Positions 1 through 9,095 of a DNA stretch of 64,000 nt are shown here, one piece after another. Each line of letters starts with the position of its first letter. The first letter of the stretch is position 1. Source of the stretch: Yersinia alsatica (GTDB lineage Bacteria > Pseudomonadota > Gammaproteobacteria > Enterobacterales > Enterobacteriaceae); NCBI RefSeq assembly GCF_902170305.1, contig NZ_CABHWW010000034.1:21076-85075 (forward strand), written 5' to 3'. The translations under genes were made by a program, and so were the position numbers. The notes under the pieces are model-generated. The model was not told the DNA's origin. It worked only from the letters and a program-made list of their open reading frames with translations, and did not search any database.

Positions 1-37
1 AACAAGTTGTTTCAAATTATAAACAAGGGGTAAAGCT

Positions 38-1339
38 ATGATAGCCGTAGAATTAGTCATCGTTCTGCTGGCCATTTTTTTAGGGGCCAGATTAGGCGGT
101 ATCGGTATCGGATTTGCGGGCGGGATTGGTGTTTTGGTGTTGGCGATCATTGGCGTCAAACCAGGCAGCATTCCCTTTGACGTTATTTCAATCATCATGG
201 CTGTTATCGCCGCAATCTCTGCAATGCAGGTGGCGGGCGGTATGGATTATCTGGTGCAGCAGACTGAAAAATTGCTGCGTAAGAATCCAAAACACATCAC
301 CATCCTTGCTCCGTTGGTCACCTATTTTCTGACCATCTTTGCCGGGACAGGTAATATTTCTCTGTCAGCCCTGCCGGTTATTGCTGAAGTGGCGAAAGAA
401 CAAGGCATCAAACCTTGCCGCCCTCTGTCAACCGCAGTTGTCTCCGCGCAGATTGCTATCACCGCCTCACCTATTTCTGCGGCAGTTGTCTATATGTCTT
501 CTGTCATGGAAGGCCACGGCGTCAGCTACTTACATTTACTGATGATAGTTATCCCATCCACCCTGCTTGCGGTGTTTGTGATGTCACTGATCGTCTCTTG
601 GTGCTTTAACTCCAAGCTGTCCGATGACCCAATCTATCTGAAACGTTTGGAAGAAGGTTTGGTAACACTACGTGGTGACACGGTAAAAGTGATTAAACCA
701 CGGGCTAAAACCTCAGTATTGCTGTTCCTGGCGGGCGTATTGTGTGTTGTGGCTTATGCCATCATCAACAGCCCAAGTGTCGGTCTGGTGGCAACACCGC
801 TGATGAATACCACCAATGCTATTTTGATCATTATGCTGAGTGTGGCGACTATCACCACTATGGTGTGTTCGGTTGATACCGACTCAATCCTGAACTCCAG
901 CACTTTTAAAGCGGGTATGAGTGCTTGTATCTGTATCCTCGGTGTAGCTTGGTTGGGTGATACCTTTGTACAACACAATCTGGAGTGGATTAAAGAAACT
1001 GCGGGTAGCTTGATTCAGGCTCACTCATGGTTACTGGCTGTTATCTTCTTCTTCTGTTCAGCCCTGTTGTACTCTCAGGCGGCAACTGCCAAGGCATTGA
1101 TGCCAATGGCAATGGCACTGAACGTATCACCACTGGCCGCGATTGCTTCTTTCGCAGCGGTTTCTGGTCTGTTCATTCTGCCTACCTACCCAACACTGGT
1201 TGCGGCAGTACAAATGGATGACACCGGCACCACCCGTATTGGTCGCTTCGTGTTCAACCATCCGTTCTTCATCCCTGGCACCATCGGGGTGGCACTGGCT
1301 GTTTGCTTCGGCTTTGTGATGGGCGGTTTGGTGTTGTAA
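38..1339 (+). CDS. dcuA: Anaerobic C4-dicarboxylate transporter DcuA
   Basis: Inner-membrane antiporter that exchanges external fumarate, malate or aspartate for succinate, mainly in anaerobic growth. The 433 residues match the Dcu family length and are hydrophobic almost throughout, with roughly ten membrane segments. The N-terminus, the Gly-rich segment near residues 20-35 and the 'FAGTGNISLSALPVIAEVA' stretch near residue 100 are typical of DcuA. An AAGGGG ribosome site lies 7 bases before the ATG. It is followed in the same direction by cutA and dsbD, the order found in E. coli (aspA-dcuA-cutA-dsbD), so aspA is probably just outside the window. DcuB is the alternative; this gene context favours DcuA. 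Confidence 0.93.
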   Translation: MIAVELVIVLLAIFLGARLGGIGIGFAGGIGVLVLAIIGVKPGSIPFDVISIIMAVIAAISAMQVAGGMDYLVQQTEKLLRKNPKHITILAPLVTYFLTIFAGTGNISLSALPVIAEVAKEQGIKPCRPLSTAVVSAQIAITASPISAAVVYMSSVMEGHGVSYLHLLMIVIPSTLLAVFVMSLIVSWCFNSKLSDDPIYLKRLEEGLVTLRGDTVKVIKPRAKTSVLLFLAGVLCVVAYAIINSPSVGLVATPLMNTTNAILIIMLSVATITTMVCSVDTDSILNSSTFKAGMSACICILGVAWLGDTFVQHNLEWIKETAGSLIQAHSWLLAVIFFFCSALLYSQAATAKALMPMAMALNVSPLAAIASFAAVSGLFILPTYPTLVAAVQMDDTGTTRIGRFVFNHPFFIPGTIGVALAVCFGFVMGGLVL

Positions 1340-1364
1340 TCACTTAAGTAATTTCATCGGATTG

Positions 1365-1387
1365 GGGCGCATCATGCGCCCTATTTC
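1365..1387 (+). terminator. Possible terminator after dcuA
   Basis: GGGCGC and GCGCCC pair around a short ATCAT loop, 26 bases after the dcuA stop, and are followed by TATTTCC. The T-run is weak, so read-through into cutA is possible. Confidence 0.45.
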
Positions 1388-1506
1388 CTCAGCTATATCC
1401 CATCGTTACACAAATCATCTTCTGACCCAGCCAAGCTTCGCGTTATAGTACTTTTGCTATCCATGTAACTTATCGTCATATAAGCCACGCGACCTACGAG
1501 GTTAAA

Positions 1507-1845
1507 ATGTCTGATTGTGATACAACTGACTGTGATGCAATTGTGGTATTGTGCACCGCTCCCGATGAAGCCAGCGCACAAGACTTAGCCGCGCAGGTTT
1601 TAGGGGAGAAATTGGCCGCCTGCGCTACCCTGTTGCCAGGTGCGACCTCGATTTACTACTGGGAAGGTAAGCTTCAGCAAGAGTATGAAGTCCAGTTATT
1701 GTTCAAAAGCAATACGGATCATCAGCAGGCGCTTCTCAGCTATATCAAACAACATCACCCCTACCAGACACCGGAATTACTGGTGCTGCCGGTAAGGGAT
1801 GGAGATAAAGATTACCTGTCATGGCTCAACGCTTCATTACTCTGA
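1507..1845 (+). CDS. cutA: Divalent-cation tolerance protein CutA
   Basis: Small trimeric cytoplasmic protein of the PII-like fold, linked in E. coli to copper tolerance. It has 112 residues, the E. coli length, with the family core '[19 protein letters not shown]', then '[19 protein letters not shown]' and the C-terminal '[14 protein letters not shown]'. The last 25 bases overlap the start of dsbD in another frame, as in E. coli, so the two are probably co-transcribed and translationally linked. The biochemical role of CutA itself is unsettled; family membership is not in doubt. Confidence 0.95.
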   Translation: MSDCDTTDCDAIVVLCTAPDEASAQDLAAQVLGEKLAACATLLPGATSIYYWEGKLQQEYEVQLLFKSNTDHQQALLSYIKQHHPYQTPELLVLPVRDGDKDYLSWLNASLL

Positions 1846-3572
1846 TTCTGCTGCTGTGCAGCGTTTTACTCGCACCGCACAGCGCACAGGCTTCACTGTT
1901 TGGTGAAAAATCCTCTTTTGGCCAGCAAAGCAGCCAGAGCCGGTTTATCCCTGTCGATCAGGCGTTTGCCTTTGATTTTCGCCAGCAAGGTGACCAGCTC
2001 ACCCTAAGCTGGCAGATTCATCCCGACTATTATCTGTATCGCCAACAAATCAAAATCGTGCCGCAGAATGCTTCTCTGGGTACATTTACGCTGCCAGAAG
2101 GCATTGCTCATCATGATGAATTTTATGGTGAAGTCGCGATTTTCAAGCAACAGCTCACACTGAAAATCCCCATTATGCAGGCCGGTGAACAAGCCAGTGT
2201 CAGTGTGACTTATCAGGGCTGCGCTGAGGCCGGTTTCTGTTACCCGCCAGAAACCCGTGTCGTTCCGCTCTCCGCCGTGATCGCTGGGTCATCCGCGGCG
2301 ACGGGTACAGAAGCTGTGGTTTCTCCTGCGGCCAATAATGTGGCCCCAGTGCCTGCGGAACTGCCGTTTTCACCCCTCTGGGCGCTGCTCATTGGTATCG
2401 GTATCGCCTTCACCCCTTGCGTGTTGCCGATGTATCCGCTGATTTCAGCCATTATCCTCGGGCGCGAAAAACCCCATAGTCAACGGCGGATATTGCTGTT
2501 GGCGGTGGTGTATGTGCAAGGAATGGCACTGACCTACACCTTACTTGGCCTGGTGGTTGCCGCCGCAGGTTTACAATTTCAGGCGGCATTACAACACCCT
2601 TATGTCTTGATTGGGTTATCCATCCTGTTTGTGCTGCTGGCGTTATCCATGTTCGGCCTGTATTCCTTGCAATTACCGTCCTCACTGCAAACCCGGTTGG
2701 TGCAGTGGAGCAGTACTCAACGCGGAGGCTCACTGGCTGGCGTCTTTGCCATGGGCGCACTGGCGGGGCTGATTTGCTCACCTTGCACCACCGCCCCACT
2801 CAGCGCCATTCTGCTGTATATCGCCCAAAGCGGTAACATGCTGGCCGGCGGTGGTACGTTGTATCTATATGCCTTAGGGATGGGCATCCCATTGGTGATT
2901 GTGACGTTGTTTGGCAATAAGCTCCTCCCGCGCAGTGGCCCGTGGATGCAGTACGTCAAAGAAGCTTTTGGTTTTATTATTCTGGCACTGCCGGTGTTCT
3001 TGCTAGAAAGAGTGCTGGGCGATGTCTGGGGTTTACGTTTATGGAGCTTACTGGCGATTGCTTTCTTCGGCTGGGCATTTGTATTAAGTCTGAAAGCGCA
3101 CTCCGGCTGGGCGCGGGTTTGCCAGCTATTACTGCTGGCCGCCCTGCTGATTGCCGCCCGCCCACTACAAGACTGGGCTTTTGGCAGTAACACACAACAG
3201 AGTGAAATTAAGCATTTAGCCTTTAAACAGGTGACTGATTTACCACAGTTGCAAGCGGCATTAGCTCAAGCACGGGGTAAGCCAGTGATGCTGGATCTGT
3301 ACGCTGACTGGTGTGTCGCCTGCAAAGAGTTTGAGAAATATACCTTCAGCGATGAGCAGGTTCAGCGCCAGTTAGCCAATACCGTGCTGCTGCAAGCTGA
3401 CGTGACAGCGAATAACGCAGAACATGCGGCGCTATTGAAGCAGTTAAATGTGTTGGGCTTGCCGACCATCCTGTTTTTCGATGCTCAGGGCAATGAAGTT
3501 AGCGATGCCAGAGTAACCGGCTTTATGAATGCCGCCGAGTTCTTGCAGCATTTACAAAATAAGACGCGGTAA
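1821..3572 (+). CDS. dsbD: Thiol:disulfide interchange protein DsbD
   Basis: Membrane protein that passes electrons from cytoplasmic thioredoxin to periplasmic DsbC, DsbG and CcmG. The 583 residues show all three modules: a signal peptide (about residues 1-24) and periplasmic alpha domain with the redox pair C134/C140 (QGCAEAGFC); a central eight-helix membrane domain with a Cys in FTPCVLP near residue 199 and CSPC near residue 320; and a C-terminal thioredoxin-like gamma domain with WCVAC near residue 497. The start overlaps cutA by 25 bases. In E. coli the next gene is yjdC; here yjdC is about 13 kb away and two metabolic clusters intervene. Confidence 0.96.
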   Translation: MAQRFITLILLLCSVLLAPHSAQASLFGEKSSFGQQSSQSRFIPVDQAFAFDFRQQGDQLTLSWQIHPDYYLYRQQIKIVPQNASLGTFTLPEGIAHHDEFYGEVAIFKQQLTLKIPIMQAGEQASVSVTYQGCAEAGFCYPPETRVVPLSAVIAGSSAATGTEAVVSPAANNVAPVPAELPFSPLWALLIGIGIAFTPCVLPMYPLISAIILGREKPHSQRRILLLAVVYVQGMALTYTLLGLVVAAAGLQFQAALQHPYVLIGLSILFVLLALSMFGLYSLQLPSSLQTRLVQWSSTQRGGSLAGVFAMGALAGLICSPCTTAPLSAILLYIAQSGNMLAGGGTLYLYALGMGIPLVIVTLFGNKLLPRSGPWMQYVKEAFGFIILALPVFLLERVLGDVWGLRLWSLLAIAFFGWAFVLSLKAHSGWARVCQLLLLAALLIAARPLQDWAFGSNTQQSEIKHLAFKQVTDLPQLQAALAQARGKPVMLDLYADWCVACKEFEKYTFSDEQVQRQLANTVLLQADVTANNAEHAALLKQLNVLGLPTILFFDAQGNEVSDARVTGFMNAAEFLQHLQNKTR

Positions 3573-3593
3573 ACCACCTTGGTGGCCTACCGC
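3566..3593. terminator. Hairpin between convergent dsbD and fdhF
   Basis: GCGGTA pairs with TACCGC and CCACC with GGTGG, with a small internal mismatch, spanning the dsbD stop codon in the 38-base gap between convergent genes. No clear T-run on either side; it may act as a bidirectional stop or an mRNA 3'-end stem. Confidence 0.4.
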
Positions 3594-3610
3594 AATGAAT
3601 AGACTGATGG

Positions 3611-5755
3611 CTACTGGACGGCAGCATCTGACAGCCGTTTTTTCAGTTGGTAATATTGTTGCTCAACATATTGCTCTGCCGCGCGTTGGTCACTAATGGC
3701 CTCCACTTTGACCGCACAATGCTTGAATTCCGGTGTTTTTGACACCGGATCGACATGATCCACCGTCAGCTCATTACAAGCACCGATCCACCACTGATAA
3801 GTCATATATACCGCGCCAAGATTTGCCCGCTCAGTAACACTGGCGCGAGCAATCACTTTACCGCGCCGGGAAGAAATCCAGATCAGCGCTTGATCGACAA
3901 CTCTTAGCTCACCGGCATCTTGCGGGTGAATTTGTACATAACCTGGCTCATCTGCCAGAATTTTCAATGTGGTACAGTTGCCGGTCATTGAGCGGCAGCT
4001 GTAGTGCCCCACTTCACGCACAGTACAGAGCGCCAGCGGATACTCACTGTTAGTCTGTTCATGAGGCGGCTGCCACGGCGCACAACTGAGCAAACCTTTG
4101 CCATCCTCGGTAGCAAATTGATTACCGGTATACAGGTAAGGAGTGCCGGGGTGATCTTCACTTGGGCAGGGCCACTGCACATAACCCAACCCCGCCATTT
4201 TTTCATAGGTTGCGCCAAAGAAGGGTGGGCACAAGCCGCGCATTTCATCCCATATTTGTTGGGTATTTTGGTAAGCCATCGGATAACCCATCGCCGTGGA
4301 TATCAGGCTGATTATCTCCCAATCGGGCTTCACATCGCCCTTTGGCTCAATGGCTTTATTAAAGTGCTGGAAGCCGCGATCGGCGCTGGTATATACCCCT
4401 TCATGCTCCCCCCAAGACGTGGCCGGGAGAACTACATCCGCCAGCGCGGCGGTTTTGGTCATAAAGATATCCTGCACCACCACCAGCTCCAGTGCTTCAA
4501 ACGCGGCGCGCATTGCGGCTAAATCTGGCTCGGTTTGGATCGGGTCTTCACCAAACACGTAATAGGCTTTAAGTTTTCCTTCGGCCACTTTATGCGGAAC
4601 ATCGGTAATCGAGTACCCCACATGAGCTGGCAACTCAGGGACTCCCCAGGCAGCGGCGAAGCGGCCTCTGGCCTCATTATCCGTCACTTTCTCATAGCCG
4701 GGGAAGGTGTTGGGCAGCACCCCCATATCACAAGCGCCCTGAACATTGTTCTGACCACGAACCGGGCCGACGCCGACATTGGGCCGCCCAAGATTACCGG
4801 TTAACAGAGCCAACGAAGACAGCCCTTTCACCACGTCCACGGCCTGCCCCCATTGGGTGACGCCCATCCCCCACAGAATCGTCGCCGCTGGTGCTGCGGC
4901 ATAGGTACGCATCGCCTGACGAACAGCTTGCGCAGGCAAGCCAGTAATGTGCTCGACATCCTCCGGGCGATAATCTGCAACTCCCGCTTTCAGTTCATCA
5001 AAGCCACGGGTATGCGCGCGCACATAATTATCATCAAAGAGTTTTTCTTCAATCAATACATAAATAAAGGCATTCACCAACGCCATGTTTGCGCCATTTT
5101 TCAATGCCAGCCATTGGTCAGCAATGCGCGCAGTTTCAATGTGCCGAGGATCGCAGACAATCAGTTTGGCACCTTTGTTTTTGGCTTTGATAATTCGTCT
5201 GGCGACAATCGGGTGGGAATCAGCGGCGTTATAGCCAAACACCAAGATGCAATCGGTATTCTCAAGTTCGCCGATGGAATTACTCATCGCGCCATTGCCC
5301 AGAGTCTGCTGTAAACCAGCCACTGACGGGCCATGGCACAAGCGGGCGCAGCAATCGATATTGTTAGTGCCAATCGCGGCGCGAGCAAACTTTTGCATCA
5401 CATAATTGGCTTCATTACCCGGCCCACGAGAGGAGCCGGTCATCATGATGGCATCCGGCCCATGGCGTTTTTTAATGGCTTTGAATTTAGTAGTGATAAA
5501 AGCAATAGCTTCTTGCCAGCTCACACTCTCAAATGGCTCGCCCCGTTTGCGGCGCAATAGTGGTGTCGTCAGCCGAGGGGTAAGCAGGCGGGTATCATTG
5601 AGAAAGTCCCAGCCATAGTAACCTTTTAGGCACAGCTCCCCTTGGTTGGTGACACCATTGGCTGGCTGTGCGCCTACAATTTCGCCGTCTTCAACCAGTA
5701 AATTTAATTTGCATCCGGAGCCACAATAGGGGCAGACCGTGAGGATCTTTTCCAT
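3611..5755 (-). CDS. fdhF: Formate dehydrogenase H-like catalytic subunit (Cys form)
   Basis: Molybdenum bis-MGD oxidoreductase that would oxidise formate to CO2 in the cytoplasm. The chosen ATG at 5755 has AGGAT upstream and gives 714 residues, close to the 715 of E. coli FdhF; an upstream in-frame start at 5809 would only add a tail overlapping hydN. The N-terminal CPYCGSGCKLNL motif binds the 4Fe-4S cluster. The active-site segment reads CARLCHGPSVAG, with a TGC Cys codon where E. coli has selenocysteine (TGA). The C-terminal 'VYMTYQWWIGACNEL' is conserved with E. coli FdhF. It lies 25 bases after hydN in an aegA-hydN-fdhF operon, so its electrons probably go to these Fe-S partners rather than a membrane complex. 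No hydrogenase genes are visible in the window. Confidence 0.9.
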   Translation of the reverse strand: MEKILTVCPYCGSGCKLNLLVEDGEIVGAQPANGVTNQGELCLKGYYGWDFLNDTRLLTPRLTTPLLRRKRGEPFESVSWQEAIAFITTKFKAIKKRHGPDAIMMTGSSRGPGNEANYVMQKFARAAIGTNNIDCCARLCHGPSVAGLQQTLGNGAMSNSIGELENTDCILVFGYNAADSHPIVARRIIKAKNKGAKLIVCDPRHIETARIADQWLALKNGANMALVNAFIYVLIEEKLFDDNYVRAHTRGFDELKAGVADYRPEDVEHITGLPAQAVRQAMRTYAAAPAATILWGMGVTQWGQAVDVVKGLSSLALLTGNLGRPNVGVGPVRGQNNVQGACDMGVLPNTFPGYEKVTDNEARGRFAAAWGVPELPAHVGYSITDVPHKVAEGKLKAYYVFGEDPIQTEPDLAAMRAAFEALELVVVQDIFMTKTAALADVVLPATSWGEHEGVYTSADRGFQHFNKAIEPKGDVKPDWEIISLISTAMGYPMAYQNTQQIWDEMRGLCPPFFGATYEKMAGLGYVQWPCPSEDHPGTPYLYTGNQFATEDGKGLLSCAPWQPPHEQTNSEYPLALCTVREVGHYSCRSMTGNCTTLKILADEPGYVQIHPQDAGELRVVDQALIWISSRRGKVIARASVTERANLGAVYMTYQWWIGACNELTVDHVDPVSKTPEFKHCAVKVEAISDQRAAEQYVEQQYYQLKKRLSDAAVQ

Positions 5756-5780
5756 TTTTCTATCCTTATGACCACCGACG

Positions 5781-6302
5781 TTACCGAGCAATACCCGGCA
5801 CAGCGCCACGAGCAGCGCGTAATTGTCTGTCTCGCTGTAGAGTTTCCAACGCCATCGGCGTCACCAATTTCAGTGCTTTAGTTGGGCAGACCTCAATACA
5901 GGCCGGGCCTGCTTCACGCTGATGACATAAATCACATTTATGCGCCTGCGCGCTCACCGTGGTGTTATGGCTAATCGGCTCAACCATGTTCATCGCGCCA
6001 AACGGGCAGACCAACATGCAGGTTTTGCAACCAATACAACGAGATGCCATCACCTGCACACCATGATCGCCGGTGACAATCGCCCCATTTGGGCAAGAGT
6101 TTTCACAGGGCGCATCTTCACATTGATGGCAGAGGATTGGCGCACTAACCGCAAAACTTTTCATCACACTCAGACGCGGGTGAAACTGATCCGCCGTAAT
6201 GCTGCTGACCTTATTATCTGTGCTATGCGCCACCACGCAGGCGATTTCGCAGGTGCGGCAACCAATACACTGAGTCATATCAGCGATAACAAATCGGTTC
6301 AT
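5781..6302 (-). CDS. hydN: HydN-like 4Fe-4S electron carrier
   Basis: Ferredoxin-like electron-transfer subunit of 173 residues (E. coli HydN 175). It carries four Cys-rich cluster motifs: CIGCRTCEIAC near residue 12, CHQCEDAPCENSC near residue 58, CIGCKTCMLVC near residue 89 and CDLCHQREAGPAC near residue 123, enough for four 4Fe-4S clusters. AGGAG lies just before the ATG. It is 21 bases downstream of aegA and 25 bases upstream of fdhF, which supports a shared transcript and a direct role as electron shuttle between the two. Confidence 0.9.
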   Translation of the reverse strand: MNRFVIADMTQCIGCRTCEIACVVAHSTDNKVSSITADQFHPRLSVMKSFAVSAPILCHQCEDAPCENSCPNGAIVTGDHGVQVMASRCIGCKTCMLVCPFGAMNMVEPISHNTTVSAQAHKCDLCHQREAGPACIEVCPTKALKLVTPMALETLQRDRQLRAARGAVPGIAR

Positions 6303-6323
6303 CTTTTCTCCTGACCGCTGGCG

Positions 6324-8348
6324 TTATAAAACATCAAGATAATAAGCAATGCTTTCCGCCGCTTTACGCCCTTCGGCAATGGCGGTGACGATTAAGTCAG
6401 CACCACGCACAATGTCGCCACCGGCAAAGATTTTGGGGTTACTGGTTTGATATGGATAACCGGAGATCGTCGGGGCAACCACTCGCCCCTGTTTATCCAG
6501 CACCACATTGTGTTCAGCCAGCCACGACATCCGGTGTGGGCTAAAACCAAAGGCCATAATGACCGCATCGGCGGGAATAATGTGTTCAGAACCGGGGATA
6601 GGCCGCGCCTGCCGCCGCCCTTTGGCATCTGCCTGGCCCATTTCAGTTCGTATCATTTTGATGCCGGTAACCTGCCCCTGTTCATCGACTTCAATTCGCT
6701 GCGGTTGCAGGTTAAACATAAATTCAGCGCCTTCCTCGCGAGCATTTTTCACTTCACGTTTGGAGCCGGGCATATTCTTTTCATCACGACGATAAGCACA
6801 AATCACATTGGCAGCACCATGGCGCAGCGAGGTACGAACACAATCCATCGCCGTATCCCCACCGCCCAGCACCACTACCCGCTGATTTTCCATACTGGTA
6901 TAAGGATGAGCACCACTGGCGCTATACCCCATCAAATGTTGGGTATTACCAATCAGGAATGGCAAGGCATCAAACACACCGGGAGCATCTTCATTTTCCA
7001 ATCCGGAGCGCATCGAACGGTATGTCCCAACGCCGAGGAAAAGGGCATCAAACTCACCAAGCAGACTTTCCATGGTGATATCGCGGCCAATTTCGGTATT
7101 CAGGCAAAACTCGACACCCATCTCGCTAAAGATCTCGCGGCGGCGGGTCATCACCCCTTTTTCCAGCTTGAAGGCCGGAATACCAAAGGTCAGCAAGCCA
7201 CCGATTTCGGGATAACGGTCAAATACCACGGGCGTGATACCGTTGCGAACCAGAATATCCGCGCAGCCCAGACCCGCTGGGCCTGCGCCGATAATAGCCA
7301 CGCGCTTGCCCGTCGGCTTAACGTCGGACATATCGGGCCGCCAACCTGTCGCCAGTGCTGTTTCAGTAATATGCCGCTCAATCTGGCCGATAGTGACTGC
7401 GCCATCATGGTCATTCAAGGTACAAGCTTGTTCACACAAGCGGTCTTGCGGGCATACCCGGCCACAGATTTCCGGCAAACTGCTGGTTTGATGTGACAGC
7501 TCCGCCGCCTCATGGATGCGCCCTTGATGCGCCAACGAGATCCATTGCGGAATGGCGTTATGTAGCGGGCAAGTCCACTGACAAATGGTTTTATCACCAC
7601 AATTCAGACAGCGCTCCGCCTGTTCAAGAATCTGGCCTTCGGTGAAAGGCAGATAGATTTCAGCAAAGCTGGTTTTACGCTCTTCCAGTGGGATTTTTTT
7701 CGCTTCCAACCTTGGTGTACGTGGCCGTAGCAATAAATTGACGGGAGCGGCATCACGGATATTTTTGCTTAGCGGGCTAAAAGAGTGAGAAACCCCGGCA
7801 GCGGTGGTGGTGCTAAATAAGCGGCCATTGTGGTCATTCAATGCCGAGCGCTGGCGCTTTTGTCGCTGTTGATTCAGTAAATAATTCTGATCAACCAGAG
7901 TCAGCGCTTGAGTGGGACACGTTTTGATGCAGGCTGGGCCATCAGGTTGGTCAATACATAAGTCGCATTTTTGCGCTTCAGTACGTTGATAGGCATCTGC
8001 CAAACGATGACTGGCGGGTTGTACGGTTTCGGTCACCACAGTCATCATGCCGAATGGGCAGGCAATCATGCAGGTTTTGCAGCCGATACATTTTTCCTGA
8101 ATAACCTGAATGCTATTATTCATTTCAACAATGGCCCCATTCGGGCAGGTGCTGGCACAAGGAGCATCTTCACAATGGTGGCAAAAGACCGCTGTCGCAC
8201 TGTCATTATTTTTAAACACTTTAACGCGGGGCGTGAAATAGTCTGGTTTATCAGGGAACCGACCCTCATGATGCGCGACAACACAGGCAACTTCACAGCT
8301 GCGGCAACCAATACAGCTTTCGGCATCTGCAACAATAAATGGATTCAT
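6324..8348 (-). CDS. aegA: AegA-like ferredoxin/flavin oxidoreductase
   Basis: Two-part oxidoreductase of 674 residues (E. coli AegA about 660). Residues 1-160 are a HydN-like ferredoxin domain with repeated CxxCxxC motifs. From about residue 215 it is like the small subunit of glutamate synthase: a Cys cluster (CLNCGDKTICQWTCP), an FAD-binding GAGPAGLGCADIL near residue 355 and an NAD(P)-binding VVLGGGDTAMDC near residue 497. It would move electrons between NAD(P)H, flavin and Fe-S clusters. In E. coli, AegA and FdhF have been linked to formate-dependent urate breakdown; the operon with fdhF and hydN here fits a similar pathway, which is inference. The upstream gap holds an FNR-like site. 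Confidence 0.88.
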   Translation of the reverse strand: MNPFIVADAESCIGCRSCEVACVVAHHEGRFPDKPDYFTPRVKVFKNNDSATAVFCHHCEDAPCASTCPNGAIVEMNNSIQVIQEKCIGCKTCMIACPFGMMTVVTETVQPASHRLADAYQRTEAQKCDLCIDQPDGPACIKTCPTQALTLVDQNYLLNQQRQKRQRSALNDHNGRLFSTTTAAGVSHSFSPLSKNIRDAAPVNLLLRPRTPRLEAKKIPLEERKTSFAEIYLPFTEGQILEQAERCLNCGDKTICQWTCPLHNAIPQWISLAHQGRIHEAAELSHQTSSLPEICGRVCPQDRLCEQACTLNDHDGAVTIGQIERHITETALATGWRPDMSDVKPTGKRVAIIGAGPAGLGCADILVRNGITPVVFDRYPEIGGLLTFGIPAFKLEKGVMTRRREIFSEMGVEFCLNTEIGRDITMESLLGEFDALFLGVGTYRSMRSGLENEDAPGVFDALPFLIGNTQHLMGYSASGAHPYTSMENQRVVVLGGGDTAMDCVRTSLRHGAANVICAYRRDEKNMPGSKREVKNAREEGAEFMFNLQPQRIEVDEQGQVTGIKMIRTEMGQADAKGRRQARPIPGSEHIIPADAVIMAFGFSPHRMSWLAEHNVVLDKQGRVVAPTISGYPYQTSNPKIFAGGDIVRGADLIVTAIAEGRKAAESIAYYLDVL

Positions 8349-9095
8349 ATTATTTCTTCCCAGAAGTCATATCATTGCCGATAAATAATTATTATTTTCA
8401 ACAACCATTTACAACTCTACAAAATCATTAACCTTACAAACATAGTGGCCATGATATTTTATTATTACAATTAATTTTTAATGCAAAAGAATCGTGCTTT
8501 TGTTGATATTTATGACTAATTAAATTGGCAAATGCACGAGGGCATCATAATAAATAACGGGAAGAATCGATTAAGCACAGGGGATTATTTTTATTAATAC
8601 CAACAATAAAGGGAATTACTTGGCACGATGTTAATTAAAAGTTGATTTCACCAATCCAATCATTCGATACAAAATTGATCCAGATCAGTTTGATATTAAA
8701 GTCCAAAACAATTTCATTAGAAAATAACCAAAGTCATGGGTGTAACAATCAGGCAGCACGCGAATAAACCCCAGCGAACTGGCTCAAGCCAGAGATGCGA
8801 ATATCTGAGAGAAGCGAACCAGGCTATCGCGCCAAGAATGCTGGGTATTTGTGATGATAGCCCCACTTTGCTGTACAGCAACACAACAATTAGATAATTT
8901 CCCGGCATTTTTTTGGGCCGATGCACAATGCGAATTATTTCCCCACTCCATATAATGGATACAGCGCTAACAAAGACATTAATGAGAATTAACTTTTGTA
9001 TTTATATAACACCAAATAAAAAATAGGTTATTGCATCTTATTCATAAGGAATTTAAATGCGGCAACCTAAAAAATGATTTATAGAGGGTATAAAA
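8349..9095. other. Intergenic region between divergent aegA and garP
   Basis: An AT-rich 747-base gap between divergent operons. The only strong element seen is an FNR-like half-palindrome at 8675-8688. A 69-codon hydrophobic minus-strand reading frame at 8717-8926 has no convincing ribosome site and is not called. The promoters of both flanking operons must lie here, but no -35/-10 pair stands out enough to name. Confidence 0.6.
8675..8688. promoter_or_regulatory. FNR-like binding site
   Basis: TTGATCCAGATCAG matches the FNR consensus TTGATNNNNATCAA at nine of ten fixed positions. It lies 327 bases upstream of aegA and 407 upstream of garP. Anaerobic control of the aegA-hydN-fdhF operon would make sense, but the distance is long and binding is inferred. 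Confidence 0.45.

Noticed and set aside
2452..3193. Several minus-strand frames within dsbD
   Set aside because: They are antisense to a strongly conserved gene and show no family features.
6447..7496. Plus-strand open frame of 349 codons
   Set aside because: It is antisense to aegA, with a His/Thr-rich translation and no recognisable motif.
8717..8926. Hydrophobic 69-codon minus-strand frame between aegA and garP
   Set aside because: No ribosome site, no family features, and it lies in a region that must hold divergent promoters. A real small membrane protein cannot be fully excluded.
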